Notes: generated by a model not told the origin, from the sequence alone. A stretch of 35,178 nucleotides of DNA from Roseburia sp. (GCA_023664685.1 JAMPFC010000001.1:144852-180029); one strand, 5' to 3'; shown: positions 10,501 through 17,473, numbered from the stretch's first letter. Program-made: numbers and translations.

Positions 10501-10767
10501 CAGTATCTTCCGTGGATGCTCGTGCCAAGATGTACATTCGCCTACCATTATTTTCCAAGTGTACCGTTTGTCACCCTTATGGTCGGCTATTCGTTATATT
10601 GCTTTTTCGGGGAAAGTGCGAAAAAACGGTACTTTGTCTATGTGTACTGCGCGGCGGCAGTGGGGCTGTTCCTGCTGTTCTACCCGGTGATTTCAGGACA
10701 ACCGGTCGGGGCGGAGTTTGTCAAGGATGGTTTGAAGTGGCTGAGCGGATGGGTATTGGTTTTATAG
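7576..10767 (+). CDS. Double GT-C glycosyltransferase: ALG6/GT87-like half fused to a PMT (GT39) half with a discoidin-like insert
   Basis: A 1063-residue polytopic membrane protein made of two lipid-phosphate-sugar-dependent (GT-C fold) modules. Residues 1 to about 445 resemble prokaryotic GT87/DUF2029 and ALG6/PIG-M-like enzymes (early acidic loop DMNCFKVWSD, then VWGQVDGVFTL). After a basic linker (about 450-490) a new first helix starts at about 500. It is followed by an extracytoplasmic beta-rich segment of about 120 residues resembling an F5/8-type discoidin domain (IVLDFGKVQDIRNFYVYPG, FVRFTSMSD). The PMT acidic motif FDEVYHARTAYEM lies at about residue 650, with HPPLGK and GWRIVGT of protein O-mannosyltransferases. 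It likely transfers polyprenyl-phosphate-linked sugars to exported protein or wall polymers; donor and acceptor are unknown. No frameshift is seen at the junction. Confidence 0.82.
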   Translation: MQDMITVVVFTVIAFAALYVFWFRGEVEGNKVLVRQDMKIQMLNILLLLGAAFIIKAILAVRYEGYTTDMNCFKVWSDMIYDNGITQFYYIDEGNGYPPGYLLVLWIVALIRHIFGIETGSNMGLLLIKLIPMLCDLGAGFVIYLLAKKRFSEGMAIALSAIYVLNPMVVFDSSVWGQVDGVFTLTVLLTCYLCMEKKRIPAYFVFCLGALLKFQTIMFAPILIFTIIEQVFLNDFSVKKMLKELAGGLSAIAAMFLFAVPFGLDVVLPKYVNSLELFEYCTVNAYNFWAIMGKNWVAQTEKFLFVECQKWGSIAIVASVLLSAFVFFQMKKDKSKYFVSMAVLISFVFMFSVRMHERYLFPGIVLVLAAFILRPTKELFIAFTGLSIAQFVNTAHVYYFFMEKGTTGPSGYTIGATAVLTLFMACYLLYGVFKKGDVVYEPNVVDRRQGKKKNRAVSQKRNTPEKEKYSFTITPSSVVEKMGKWDFIILFVIMAVYSCFALHDLGKMSAPETGWESEQLGEQIVLDFGKVQDIRNFYVYPGSYESRKFQVEVSDDGTTYTEAGTVNTGSVFKWNQLKFESEEGEDTVDFNLNSRFVRFTSMSDKVTVKEMLFQDESGAEVVPANKSEYPELFDEQDEFDPEMGFRSGTYFDEVYHARTAYEMIHKLYCYENTHPPLGKFFISLGIRAFGMNPFGWRIVGTLFGIGMLPFLYLFGKRLFRKTWAAGVVTLLFAFDFMHFTQTRIATIDVYGTFFIIAMFYFMLRYAQTSFYDTDFKKTLIPLGLSGLMMGLGCASKWTAIYAGAGLGVFFAAIMVGKYMEYRVACRDPKGETAGISHAHVMEVFQKNLIKTLAFCILFFIIIPGLIYLMSYIPFRDGSTDGLWTQMIHNQQTMFGYHSGLESDHPYSSTWYEWPTMIRPVFYYCNTVASGLKEGISAFGNPLVWWAGIFALLYMVYRCFMKRDRISIFLIFAYLVQYLPWMLVPRCTFAYHYFPSVPFVTLMVGYSLYCFFGESAKKRYFVYVYCAAAVGLFLLFYPVISGQPVGAEFVKDGLKWLSGWVLVL

Positions 10768-10804
10768 AAACAGAGCGATAAACCGCTCAGAAATGGGGAT
10801 TCGT

Positions 10805-12208
10805 ATGAGTGATATGAGAAAATTGATCCGCGATATTGACCGCGGGATGCATCTGGATAAGAATCTGCCGGTATATGCAAAGATGCTGGCTGGCACATAT
10901 TTAAATTATGCGGCGGTTGAACTGACGCTTTCGGCGTATATTCTCTCGGAATGTGCGTCAGAGTATGAAAGGATTTCTGCAAATGAAAAAGAAATGTATG
11001 ATGACGTCATGCAGATACTTCGTAAAATGCTGTCAGACGAGGCGGCAAAACCGGAAGAGATCATGACGGAGGCAGAACGCCTCCGAGACGGAATCACACA
11101 GGTCATGGAGACATTTACGTCCTATACAGACCGTCTGCTCTGCTATGATTATGTACTCCGCCGGATGGAATTAAAATATTCGAAGGATAAAAAGCTTCTT
11201 GACTGGGTAAAAAAGATAGATGAAAATGAGTTCCTTTCAATGTTGATGATTTTTCTGGTTTCTGCCAAGGATAAAACCGTTATGAGAGACCGTCTCCAGA
11301 CGTTGATCGGGCAGATGCCGGTACATATGACAAAAAATAAGTTTTTGGAACGAGTGGAGGAGAGCATCGGGTTATATAAGGGCGGAGATGTCTTGGCACT
11401 GGACGGATTTGTCTATATGCTCCGGTCTGTGGCGATGTTAAACCATCCGGATGACAGCCTGATGTTTGACGATGAGATCCGGGAATTTGCAGACAGTCTT
11501 GAACAGGCTGAATTTACCGAACTGACAGAAGAGAAGTACCGTGAATTTACGGAGAAAATGGAGATTGTGACTGAAAATCTGCATGAGATCACGGATTTTT
11601 ATTATTCGATGCAGAAAGTAGTAAATGGGATTTATGCACTCTGCCTTGCAAAAAAGCATGGCGGTGAGCCGGAACCGGTCTTTGAAGTCTGCATGGATAT
11701 TTTAAAAGAAGTGACAGAAGACACATTCATCGAAGAGCATCTGGAACGTCTCGAGGGAAAGATCGAAACTTATGTGGAGACAAGCAGTTATCTGGAGGCG
11801 GTATTGTTTGAAGTCCGGATGTCCTGCCGGGATACATTGGAAGAATTGGGAATTTCCCGGGAGTTTGAAGATTATGCAGCGATCGCCGGTCTGTTGTCAG
11901 ACAGCTTGTTTATTGATATCAATGCCAAGAAAGAAAGCGGCACGGTAGATGAGAAGAAAGTAAGGGAAGTTTCGGCGCAGTTGACAGAGGAGCTTTCCGA
12001 ACTTTTGGGATCGCTGAAAAGGCCGGTAAAAACGGCAGTGATGGCGGCTATCCTTGAGCAGCTTCCGGCGGACTTTTCAAATGAAAAGGAAATCGAGGAA
12101 TATATCCGTATCAATTTGTTCGGGTGTCAGAATTTTTCCGAAAAAGGATTTGTGCTGCTTGAATTAAAAGAGATGATGAAAGAAGCGGCAGAATGGAGCG
12201 AGGTATGA
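10805..12208 (+). CDS. Uncharacterised helical protein, 467 aa
   Basis: I do not recognise a family. The protein is almost entirely predicted alpha-helix, acidic, Glu/Met/Leu-rich and without membrane segments or a signal peptide. It begins MSDMRKLIRDIDRGMHLDKN and contains repeated amphipathic stretches, resembling helical-repeat or scaffold-like proteins. There are no Cys clusters and no nucleotide-binding motif. The frame opens at 10793, but ATG 10805 follows GGGGA at 6-7 nt and is the likelier start. Its stop overlaps the next ATG (ATGA at 12205-12208), so it is translationally coupled to the 117-residue protein and sits 37 nt after the mannosyltransferase fusion. Position before DUF2953 and gerW suggests a vegetative or sporulation envelope role, which is only inference. 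Confidence 0.7.
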   Translation: MSDMRKLIRDIDRGMHLDKNLPVYAKMLAGTYLNYAAVELTLSAYILSECASEYERISANEKEMYDDVMQILRKMLSDEAAKPEEIMTEAERLRDGITQVMETFTSYTDRLLCYDYVLRRMELKYSKDKKLLDWVKKIDENEFLSMLMIFLVSAKDKTVMRDRLQTLIGQMPVHMTKNKFLERVEESIGLYKGGDVLALDGFVYMLRSVAMLNHPDDSLMFDDEIREFADSLEQAEFTELTEEKYREFTEKMEIVTENLHEITDFYYSMQKVVNGIYALCLAKKHGGEPEPVFEVCMDILKEVTEDTFIEEHLERLEGKIETYVETSSYLEAVLFEVRMSCRDTLEELGISREFEDYAAIAGLLSDSLFIDINAKKESGTVDEKKVREVSAQLTEELSELLGSLKRPVKTAVMAAILEQLPADFSNEKEIEEYIRINLFGCQNFSEKGFVLLELKEMMKEAAEWSEV

Positions 12209-12558
12209 TATTTTGGTTTAATGGCCTTTACATGGATGCTTCCGTTAAGAAGCATGAGAAAAAGTGCAGAGAGATCATCGAACAGAGAAGCAAATGGCAG
12301 AAATTACCGTGGAAAAAGAGCTATTATATCATAACACTTGCAGGAAATGAAGAGAATCTGTTTGAAATCATGTGTACAGACCAGATGTTTTTTAAATATT
12401 ATGGCTATACTGACCTATATATCGTAGGTGTGTCCAGAGATTACGAGGGCGCTGTGGAACTGATCACGCAGATTTTGATAAATGGTTACGAAAAAGACAA
12501 AGAATACGATCCCAGAAAAGTATTTACACGGGATTGTTTTCTGGCCGGAAATGCCTGA
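12205..12558 (+). CDS. Uncharacterised small protein coupled to its upstream neighbour, 117 aa
   Basis: The start at 12205 overlaps the upstream stop (ATGA), and GGAGCGAGG precedes it; the alternative ATG at 12193 would overlap further. The product begins MIFWFNGLYMDASVKKHEKK and has an alpha/beta look: a basic helix, a central strand (SYYIITLAG), a short acidic loop, then YGYTDLYIVGVSRDYEGAVELI, which resembles a small sensor or cofactor-independent fold. No known motif was recognised. Tight coupling suggests it works with the 467-residue helical protein. Confidence 0.7.
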   Translation: MIFWFNGLYMDASVKKHEKKCREIIEQRSKWQKLPWKKSYYIITLAGNEENLFEIMCTDQMFFKYYGYTDLYIVGVSRDYEGAVELITQILINGYEKDKEYDPRKVFTRDCFLAGNA

Positions 12559-12573
12559 CCGGAGGTGGATGGA

Positions 12574-13398
12574 TTGGCGGTTATACTTGCTGTTTTAAAA
12601 TTGATAGGGATTCTTCTCCTTGTGGTACTCGGACTTGTGCTTGTGGTCTGTGCTGCTGTTTTATTTCTGCCAATACGCTATATTGTGGAATGTAAAAATG
12701 GGGAACGGTTTAATCTCGGGTTCAACCTGTCGTGGTGTTTCCGCGCCCTGCAGCTTCGGAAAAGACTTTCTGAACAACGGATAAATATTTATATTTTTGG
12801 TATAAATATGAATCAATTTAAGAATCCTTTTAAAAAGAGGGAACACGATGAAGAGGACGTGCATGTCACGAATAGCAAAGTTGATCTGGTCGATGATTTT
12901 TACGAAGAGGAAAAAAATTATCAGAATGCGGTCAATGAGGAAGAAAAGAACATGAAGATCGAGACGGATTATGAGGATGAAAGCGCACGCGAGGAAGAGA
13001 AAGTATCCGATGATCATAAAAAATCCTTTTCATTTGATAAAATTTCCAGTATAATTACATTTATAAGGGATTATGAAAACAAATCCGCATTGAACAAGAT
13101 AAAAAAAGAACTTGCCGGTTTGTTCCGGTATCTGCTTCCTGACCGGGTGCGGGGAAAGATTTCATTTGGGACGGGAGACCCGTGTACGACGGGATGGGTA
13201 CTAGGAGCAGTCAGCATGATTCCGGCGGCGTATGCGGATGGCTTGACGATCCAGCCGGATTTTGAGGAAAAGGTATTCCAAGCGGACGGAGCTATCAAAG
13301 GGAAAGTCCGTGTAATTTATTTTCTCAGGCTGTTTCTGAGGGGATATCTGGATGATGAAATAAAGAGATGTATAACAAAGGCTCTAAAAATGATTTGA
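12574..13398 (+). CDS. DUF2953 (YtfI-like) membrane-anchored protein
   Basis: About 274 residues. It has an N-terminal transmembrane helix (VILAVLKLIGILLLVVLGL...), then the DUF2953 start pattern (RYIVECKNGERFNLGFNLSWCF), a long Glu/Lys/Asp-rich variable linker (about residues 80-150), and the conserved C-terminal part (GKISFGTGDPCTTGWVLGAVSMIPA, then IKGKVRVIYFLRLFLRGYLD). In Bacillus the DUF2953 gene ytfI is next to ytfJ (gerW), and the same order is seen here 16 nt before gerW, which supports the call. A GTG at 12565 also opens this frame, but GGAGG at 12561-12565 overlaps it and is ideally spaced for the TTG at 12574, chosen here. Confidence 0.78.
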   Translation: MAVILAVLKLIGILLLVVLGLVLVVCAAVLFLPIRYIVECKNGERFNLGFNLSWCFRALQLRKRLSEQRINIYIFGINMNQFKNPFKKREHDEEDVHVTNSKVDLVDDFYEEEKNYQNAVNEEEKNMKIETDYEDESAREEEKVSDDHKKSFSFDKISSIITFIRDYENKSALNKIKKELAGLFRYLLPDRVRGKISFGTGDPCTTGWVLGAVSMIPAAYADGLTIQPDFEEKVFQADGAIKGKVRVIYFLRLFLRGYLDDEIKRCITKALKMI

Positions 13399-13414
13399 AA
13401 GTGAGGTATTCTTT

Positions 13415-13786
13415 ATGGGCGAAAATAGTTTTAACAATACGGTGGAATCTTTGTTTAAGGGGATGGACAGTTTTATCACGACAAAGACTGTGATCGGGGA
13501 TGCAGTCCGTTTTGAGGATGGGACGATCGTACTCCCGCTCGTGGACGTGAGTTTTGGCGTTGCTGCCGGGGCATTTACGGATGATTCGGCAAAGAAAAAT
13601 AATGGCGGCGGCGGTATGGGCGGAAAGATCCAGCCGAGCGCAGTCCTCGTCATCAAGGATGGCAATTCGCGTCTTGTCAATGTAAAAAATCAGGATGGTA
13701 TCACGAAACTGCTGGATATGGTGCCGGAGTTTGTGGACAAGTTTAAAAAGAAGGACGATTCCGGCGATGACAAAGAGCAAGCATGA
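13415..13786 (+). CDS. gerW: GerW family sporulation protein (YtfJ)
   Basis: A 123-residue protein with the complete YtfJ/GerW pattern: an N-terminal helix followed by TKTVIGDAVRFEDGTIVLPL, DVSFGVAAGAF, a Gly-rich hinge (NNGGGGMGGKI) and PSAVLVIKDGNSRLVNV, ending in a short Lys/Asp-rich tail. GerW is made in the forespore in Bacillus and is needed for normal germination. Its presence indicates an endospore former or a recent ancestor of one. GAGG lies 9-10 nt before the ATG. It is the last gene of the run starting at 10805 or earlier. Confidence 0.92.
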   Translation: MGENSFNNTVESLFKGMDSFITTKTVIGDAVRFEDGTIVLPLVDVSFGVAAGAFTDDSAKKNNGGGGMGGKIQPSAVLVIKDGNSRLVNVKNQDGITKLLDMVPEFVDKFKKKDDSGDDKEQA

Positions 13787-13822
13787 TGCCTGAAAAAATT
13801 TATAAAAATATTGATTTTCTTC

Positions 13823-13851
13823 TTGCATTCTGCGAAAAGTTTTGGTAAAAT
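13823..13851 (+). promoter_or_regulatory. Promoter of rpmB
   Basis: TTGCAT (13823-13828), a 17-nt spacer and TAAAAT (13846-13851) lie in the gap between gerW and rpmB. The expected start is near 13858, giving a leader of about 58 nt that ends in an excellent AAGGAGG. Confidence 0.6.
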
Positions 13852-13915
13852 AGTCGTGTTGCGTGTGAAATAAGAAGAAAATATGACATAAGTTTTATAG
13901 AAGGAGGTGCTTTTC

Positions 13916-14101
13916 ATGGCAAAATGTGCAATTTGTGATAAGGGCGTGCATTTCGGAAATGCGGTAAGCCATTCTCATAGAAGAAGCAATCGAATATGGA
14001 AATCAAACTTAAAGTCTGTACGAGTTAAGGTGAATGGCGGAACAAAGAAAATGTATGTTTGTACTTCCTGCCTTCGTTCCGGAAAAGTAGAGCGGGCGTA
14101 G
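13916..14101 (+). CDS. rpmB: 50S ribosomal protein L28
   Basis: A 61-residue L28: MAKCAICDKGVHFGN, SHSHRRSNRIWKSNL, then VRVKVNGGTKKMYVCTSCLRSGKVERA. The CxxC pairs at both ends mark the zinc-binding (C+) form. The frame opens upstream with GTG at 13907, but the ATG at 13916 follows AAGGAGG at standard spacing and gives the canonical MAKC start. It is monocistronic, with its own promoter and a terminator at 14134-14175. Confidence 0.97.
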   Translation: MAKCAICDKGVHFGNAVSHSHRRSNRIWKSNLKSVRVKVNGGTKKMYVCTSCLRSGKVERA

Positions 14102-14133
14102 GTCTCAAAACTTAGGTTACAGAACATAATGAT

Positions 14134-14175
14134 GGGTTCTTTCCAGATGGATTTTCTGGAAGGGGCCTTTTTTAT
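14134..14175 (+). terminator. Intrinsic terminator of rpmB
   Basis: A stem formed by GGTTCTTTCCAGA and TCTGGAAGGGGCC (with G-U pairs) is followed by TTTTTTATT. It begins about 30 nt after the rpmB stop codon. Confidence 0.8.
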
Positions 14176-14190
14176 TGAACAGAAATCAAT

Positions 14191-14440
14191 GTTGAATAGC
14201 TACAGTTTTTGAAATGGGTAAATTTTGTGCGGTAACCGGAATATTTTCTGCCTCGAACCCGCTTGCGCTAGATAAACACGTAGCGGTACTAAGGCTGCAA
14301 GGTGCATCTTCCGCACCTCGTGCAAAAGACGCACCTTATACGCAGCCTAAGAACCGACGGTTTATAAGGTTCGGGGCGGAAAATATTCCGGTTACCGCAC
14401 AAGATTTTACTGGTACTATTTGAACTGTAGTTATTCCAAC
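14191..14440. repeat. Large palindromic repeat, copy A
   Basis: A 250-nt imperfect palindrome. The outer arms (14191-14259 and 14368-14440) are complementary over about 68 nt, including an unbroken block with GGTAACCGGAATATTTTC. Inside lie the conserved block CCCGCTTGCGCT (14258-14269), a CGCTA/TAGCG mini-stem, and the core stem GGTACTAAGGCTGC pairing with GCAGCCTAAGAACC. An AAGGTGC/GCACCTT stem caps it, with an enlarged loop. TTTATAAGG closes the 3' side. A 69-codon open frame runs through it but has no ribosome binding site and encodes mirror-symmetric sequence, so I do not call it a gene. It is related to the copies at 14609, 25066, 29699 and 30018. Confidence 0.85.
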
Positions 14441-14608
14441 CGTATTTCCATATGGGAAAGGACGGTGTGGCAAAGCTGATGCTTGCCCTGCGTGCAAGTG
14501 CCTATACAAATTTTATCAGTAACTTCAGGGAATGTCGGGAAGGGCTGTCAAGGCTGTATGCATAGTCACAGGCATAGAAGAATCAAATACGCAGTAACAG
14601 GTTAGCAG
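14441..14608. other. Unassigned spacer between palindromic copies A and B
   Basis: About 170 nt with no supportable gene. It holds a small TTTCC-ATAT-GGGAAA inverted repeat (about 14445-14461). It also holds one copy of an 11-bp direct repeat TGCTTGCCCTG (14480-14490) whose partner is at 14814-14824, so the repeat pair flanks palindromic copy B. The mixed composition could be a decayed insertion. Confidence 0.4.
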
Positions 14609-14767
14609 AAGGCGAGGGCGCAGATGGCACCAGATGAGTACTGTTAAAAAGGCGTCGGTACTTAGGCTGCGTATAAGGTGCAAAAATTGCACCTTGCGGC
14701 CTTAGTACCGTTACGCCTTTTTCCAAGCGGAAGCGTGTACGAATCGGTACTATCTGCGCCCCGCCTT
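14609..14767. repeat. Large palindromic repeat, copy B (inverted orientation)
   Basis: The outer arms AAGGCGAGGGCGCAGAT and ATCTGCGCCCCGCCTT close the fold. An inner stem AAAAAGGCG/CGCCTTTTT and the core GGTACTTAGGCTGC...CGGCCTTAGTACC follow, capped by AAGGTGC/GCACCTT. Read on the minus strand it aligns block by block with copy A (CGCTTCCGCT, then CGGTACTAAGG, then AAGGTGC, then CCGACG and TTTTTAA), so it is a member in the opposite orientation. The stem corresponding to TATAAA/TTTATA of other copies is GGAAAAAG/CTTTTT here, still paired. Confidence 0.8.
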
Positions 14768-14816
14768 TGGTGAAAATGCTTACAGCGAAGTTAATAATTT
14801 ATTGTTCAGTCGGTGC

Positions 14817-14845
14817 TTGCCCTGTTAGGGTAGTTATGCTATACT
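14817..14845 (+). promoter_or_regulatory. Extended -10 promoter upstream of the small membrane protein operon
   Basis: TTGCCC (14817-14822), a 17-nt spacer and TATACT (14840-14845) preceded by TGC, which makes it an extended -10. The expected start is near 14852, 30 nt before the ATG at 14882. Confidence 0.6.
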
Positions 14846-14881
14846 ATTATAATAAAAGAAAATCAGAAAAGGAGGAGTATT

Positions 14882-14992
14882 ATGGGACTGATCGCAGGAG
14901 TGGCGGCAATCGTCATAATCGCTGTCGTTATAGTGATGGGAGCGGTTACAGCAGTGATAGCGGGAGTAAAAGATACTCTGAAAGATGAGTAA
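14882..14992 (+). CDS. Small single-span membrane protein, 36 aa
   Basis: A 36-codon frame starting 5 nt after AAAGGAGGAG. The product begins MGLIAGVAAIVIIAVVIVMG and ends VKDTLKDE: one hydrophobic helix of about 26 residues followed by a short charged tail, with no Cys or Trp. Consensus promoter, consensus ribosome binding site and tight spacing (12 nt) to the next gene argue that it is translated. I do not recognise a family; it could be a small membrane stress or toxin-like peptide or a partner of the 76-residue neighbour. Confidence 0.65.
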   Translation: MGLIAGVAAIVIIAVVIVMGAVTAVIAGVKDTLKDE

Positions 14993-15004
14993 GAGGAGGT
15001 ACAA

Positions 15005-15235
15005 ATGAGCCAGCATGGGAGAAAGATGATCGCCCCGGTTTTAATTGCTGTATTGTTTGTGTTGTATTATGCAGGGCTTGCAGTATGTCTGGTCATGATC
15101 GAGGGAATATCGATCGCAGCTTTGGCAGCTTTCCTGATCATTCCGGCGATTCTGGCAGCAGTGATGATCGGAGTGACGGTGAGCCGGATCAAAGAGATAA
15201 GGAGTGGAGAAGAGGATGATCTTAGTAAATACTGA
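15005..15235 (+). CDS. Small two-helix membrane protein, 76 aa
   Basis: A 76-residue protein starting after AAGAGGAGG. It has a basic N-terminus (MSQHGRKM), two hydrophobic helices (about residues 10-32 and 36-60) and an acidic tail (RSGEEDDLSKY). The topology suggests a hairpin in the membrane. Its 3' end overlaps the YbjQ-like gene by 20 nt, so the two are probably co-translated. Family not recognised. Confidence 0.7.
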   Translation: MSQHGRKMIAPVLIAVLFVLYYAGLAVCLVMIEGISIAALAAFLIIPAILAAVMIGVTVSRIKEIRSGEEDDLSKY

Positions 15236-15530
15236 TTATATCAGCGGGAAAGAATTGGAAATGCTTGGACTGGTAAAGGGAAGTACGATCCAGTCTAAAA
15301 ATGTCGGACGTGATATTACACAGAGTTTTAAGACATTAGTCGGTGGAGAATTGAAAGCTTATACCGATATGATGAATGAGGCGCGTGCGCTTGCCACAAA
15401 ACGTATGGTGGCAGAGGCAGAAAAACTCGGTGCAGATGCGGTTGTGAATGTCCGTTATGCCTCTTCTGCTGTCATGCAGGGAGCTGCCGAGGTCATAGCG
15501 TATGGAACAGCAGTGAAGATTGTTGGGTAA
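15216..15530 (+). CDS. YbjQ/UPF0145 (DUF74) family protein
   Basis: A 104-residue protein matching the YbjQ fold: DYISGKELEMLGLVKGSTIQSKNVGRDI, then SFKTLVGGELKAYTDMMNEAR, then AEKLGADAVVNVRYASSAVMQGAAEVIAYGTAV. These form homopentamers of unknown physiological role, sometimes annotated as heavy-metal-binding. The frame opens at GTG 15204, inside the upstream gene, but the ATG at 15216 gives the standard family N-terminus. It lies in an operon of small membrane proteins ending in a membrane HD-GYP protein. Confidence 0.88.
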   Translation: MILVNTDYISGKELEMLGLVKGSTIQSKNVGRDITQSFKTLVGGELKAYTDMMNEARALATKRMVAEAEKLGADAVVNVRYASSAVMQGAAEVIAYGTAVKIVG

Positions 15531-15542
15531 AAGGACTGAATG

Positions 15543-17468
15543 ATGAAGCATAAGGAAAAACACCAGTATATTTTTACGGTTCTTTTTACTCTGATCGCCT
15601 TAGCGGGAATGACCGCTTATAATTTTTTCTCGTTTTATTCCAATGCGGTTTCCAATATGATCGCGATGGGTGAAAGTTCTCTTGCGCAGGAGACGGAGGA
15701 GTTAAACGGTTATATTGCGAAAGGGATGGACGTCCTTCAGGTGACTGCGATCACCGTGGAATACATGATGCAGCAGGGAGCTTCCCCGGAGGAGTTAGAG
15801 GCGTTTCTGCGTGAGGAATCCGAGCGGTATATGGCGGAGATCGACCCGAATTTTACCGGGATTTATGGTTTGTTTCAGGGGAATTATCTGGATGGCATCG
15901 GATGGGAGCCGGATGCGGACTATGTGCCGCAGGAACGGGAATGGTATATTGCAGCGCAAAAAGCAGGCGGCAGGCCAACGGTGGTGTCGCCTTATTTGGA
16001 TGCCCAGACAAATACGATCATGATCTCAGTCAGCCAGTTGCTCTATGATAATGAGAGCGTGATTTCTTTTGATATTGTCATGGATCAGATCCAGATCATT
16101 ACGCAGAGTATCAATCTGGACGGTATGGGTTATGGATTTGTCATAGATAAAGAGGGCTTGGTCGTTGCCCATTCCGACGAGGCGGAAAAAGGAAAGAATT
16201 ATCAGTCGGATACGCAGATGGATGATCTGATGAAAAAAGTATACAAAGAAGGCCCCGGTACATATAACGTCACCGTGGATCACGATAACTGTACGGTATT
16301 TGCCGATATTGTATCGAATGACTGGTACGTGGTCATGATCATCAGCAATACGAGGCTGTATCATGATATACGAAATATATTGTTCCGGAATATTGCGATC
16401 TGCATCGTGGTCTTTGTTCTGGTCGTGTATTTCTGTACAAGGGCATTCCGCAAGATTGGCGTACATATGCGCAAGGAAGAGGAAAGCCGGCAGAATGTAG
16501 AGAAGCTCAATGATGCGATCCTGCGTACCCTTGCGCGGACGATAGATGCGAAGGACAGGTATACGAACGGACACTCGCAGAGAGTTGCCAAATATGCAGC
16601 CGCCATCGCAGAAAATATGGGAAAGAGCAGTGAGGAGCAGCAGGAAATCTATGATGCGGCACTTTTGCACGATGTGGGGAAAATACATATTCCGGACGCC
16701 ATCATCAATAAACCGACCAAACTCACGGAGGAAGAGTTTGACTATATTAAACTTCACCCGGTAGCGGGGTATTGTATTTTGAGGGATATCAAGGAAAATG
16801 CCCTGACCGCAAGTGCGGCGAAATGGCATCACGAGCGTTATGATGGAAAGGGGTATCCGGACGGTCTTGCCGGCGAGAGCATTCCGGAGGTTGCAAGAAT
16901 TGTCGGAGTAGCGGATGCCTACGATGCCATGACGTCGAACCGGAGTTACCGCCAGATCATGCATCAGGACAAGGTGCGCTCGGAGATTGAAAATGGAAAG
17001 GGCAGGCAGTTCGATCCGGAGATCGCAGACATCATGCTTGAGATGATCGACCGGGATGAGAAGTACGAAATGCGGCAGAGAACCGGCTTGACCACAAATA
17101 TTCTGGCGGTGGATGACGAGCCGGAGACGCTTGACCAGATCGAGGCTCTTTTGAAAGATGAACCCGGCTATGTCGTTCACAGGGCATCCACAGGGGAAGA
17201 GGCGTTAGCACTCATCAAGGAAATTTCGCCGGATGTTGTATTGGTGGATATCCAAATGCCGGAGCAGGATGGGTTTGAGGTCTATTCAGGGATTAGGGAA
17301 ATGACAGAGGTTCCGGTGGTATTTCTGACGGAAGATAAATCGGTGGAGATCATCGAAAAGATCAATGCTCTTGGCATCGAGGATTATCTTGTCAAACCTT
17401 TTATGCCACAGGCTCTTTTGGAGATTTTGCACAGTATCCTGCAGGAAAAAGAAGGGGAACAGCAGTAG
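15543..17468 (+). CDS. Membrane HD-GYP phosphodiesterase-like protein with Cache sensor and C-terminal receiver domain
   Basis: About 641 residues. TM1 (about 8-30) and TM2 (about 278-300) bracket a PDC/dCache-like extracytoplasmic domain (REWYIAAQKAGGRPTVVSPY, NTIMISVSQL, GFVIDKEGLVVAHSD). Then comes an HD-GYP domain with TNGHSQRVA, LLHDVGKIHIPDAI (HD at about residues 376-377), KLHPVAGY, WHHERYDGKGYPDGLAGE and DAYDAMTSNRSY. Last is a receiver domain (LAVDDEPETLDQ, phosphoacceptor Asp at about 569 in VDIQMPEQDGFE, then YLVKPF). HD-GYP domains hydrolyse cyclic di-GMP. The receiver follows the catalytic domain, the reverse of the usual RpfG order. ATGs at 15540 and 15543 are both possible; AAGGA spacing favours 15543. 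Confidence 0.9.
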   Translation: MKHKEKHQYIFTVLFTLIALAGMTAYNFFSFYSNAVSNMIAMGESSLAQETEELNGYIAKGMDVLQVTAITVEYMMQQGASPEELEAFLREESERYMAEIDPNFTGIYGLFQGNYLDGIGWEPDADYVPQEREWYIAAQKAGGRPTVVSPYLDAQTNTIMISVSQLLYDNESVISFDIVMDQIQIITQSINLDGMGYGFVIDKEGLVVAHSDEAEKGKNYQSDTQMDDLMKKVYKEGPGTYNVTVDHDNCTVFADIVSNDWYVVMIISNTRLYHDIRNILFRNIAICIVVFVLVVYFCTRAFRKIGVHMRKEEESRQNVEKLNDAILRTLARTIDAKDRYTNGHSQRVAKYAAAIAENMGKSSEEQQEIYDAALLHDVGKIHIPDAIINKPTKLTEEEFDYIKLHPVAGYCILRDIKENALTASAAKWHHERYDGKGYPDGLAGESIPEVARIVGVADAYDAMTSNRSYRQIMHQDKVRSEIENGKGRQFDPEIADIMLEMIDRDEKYEMRQRTGLTTNILAVDDEPETLDQIEALLKDEPGYVVHRASTGEEALALIKEISPDVVLVDIQMPEQDGFEVYSGIREMTEVPVVFLTEDKSVEIIEKINALGIEDYLVKPFMPQALLEILHSILQEKEGEQQ

Positions 17469-17473
17469 GGATT

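Noticed and set aside
14214..14423. 69-codon open frame inside palindromic copy A
   Set aside because: It spans both arms of a hairpin, so the coding sequence is its own near reverse complement, and it has no ribosome binding site.
16026..17180. 384-codon open frame on the minus strand opposite the HD-GYP gene
   Set aside because: It is antisense to a well-supported gene with intact domains; the translation is rich in His/Ile/Arg with no recognisable motif and no ribosome binding site.
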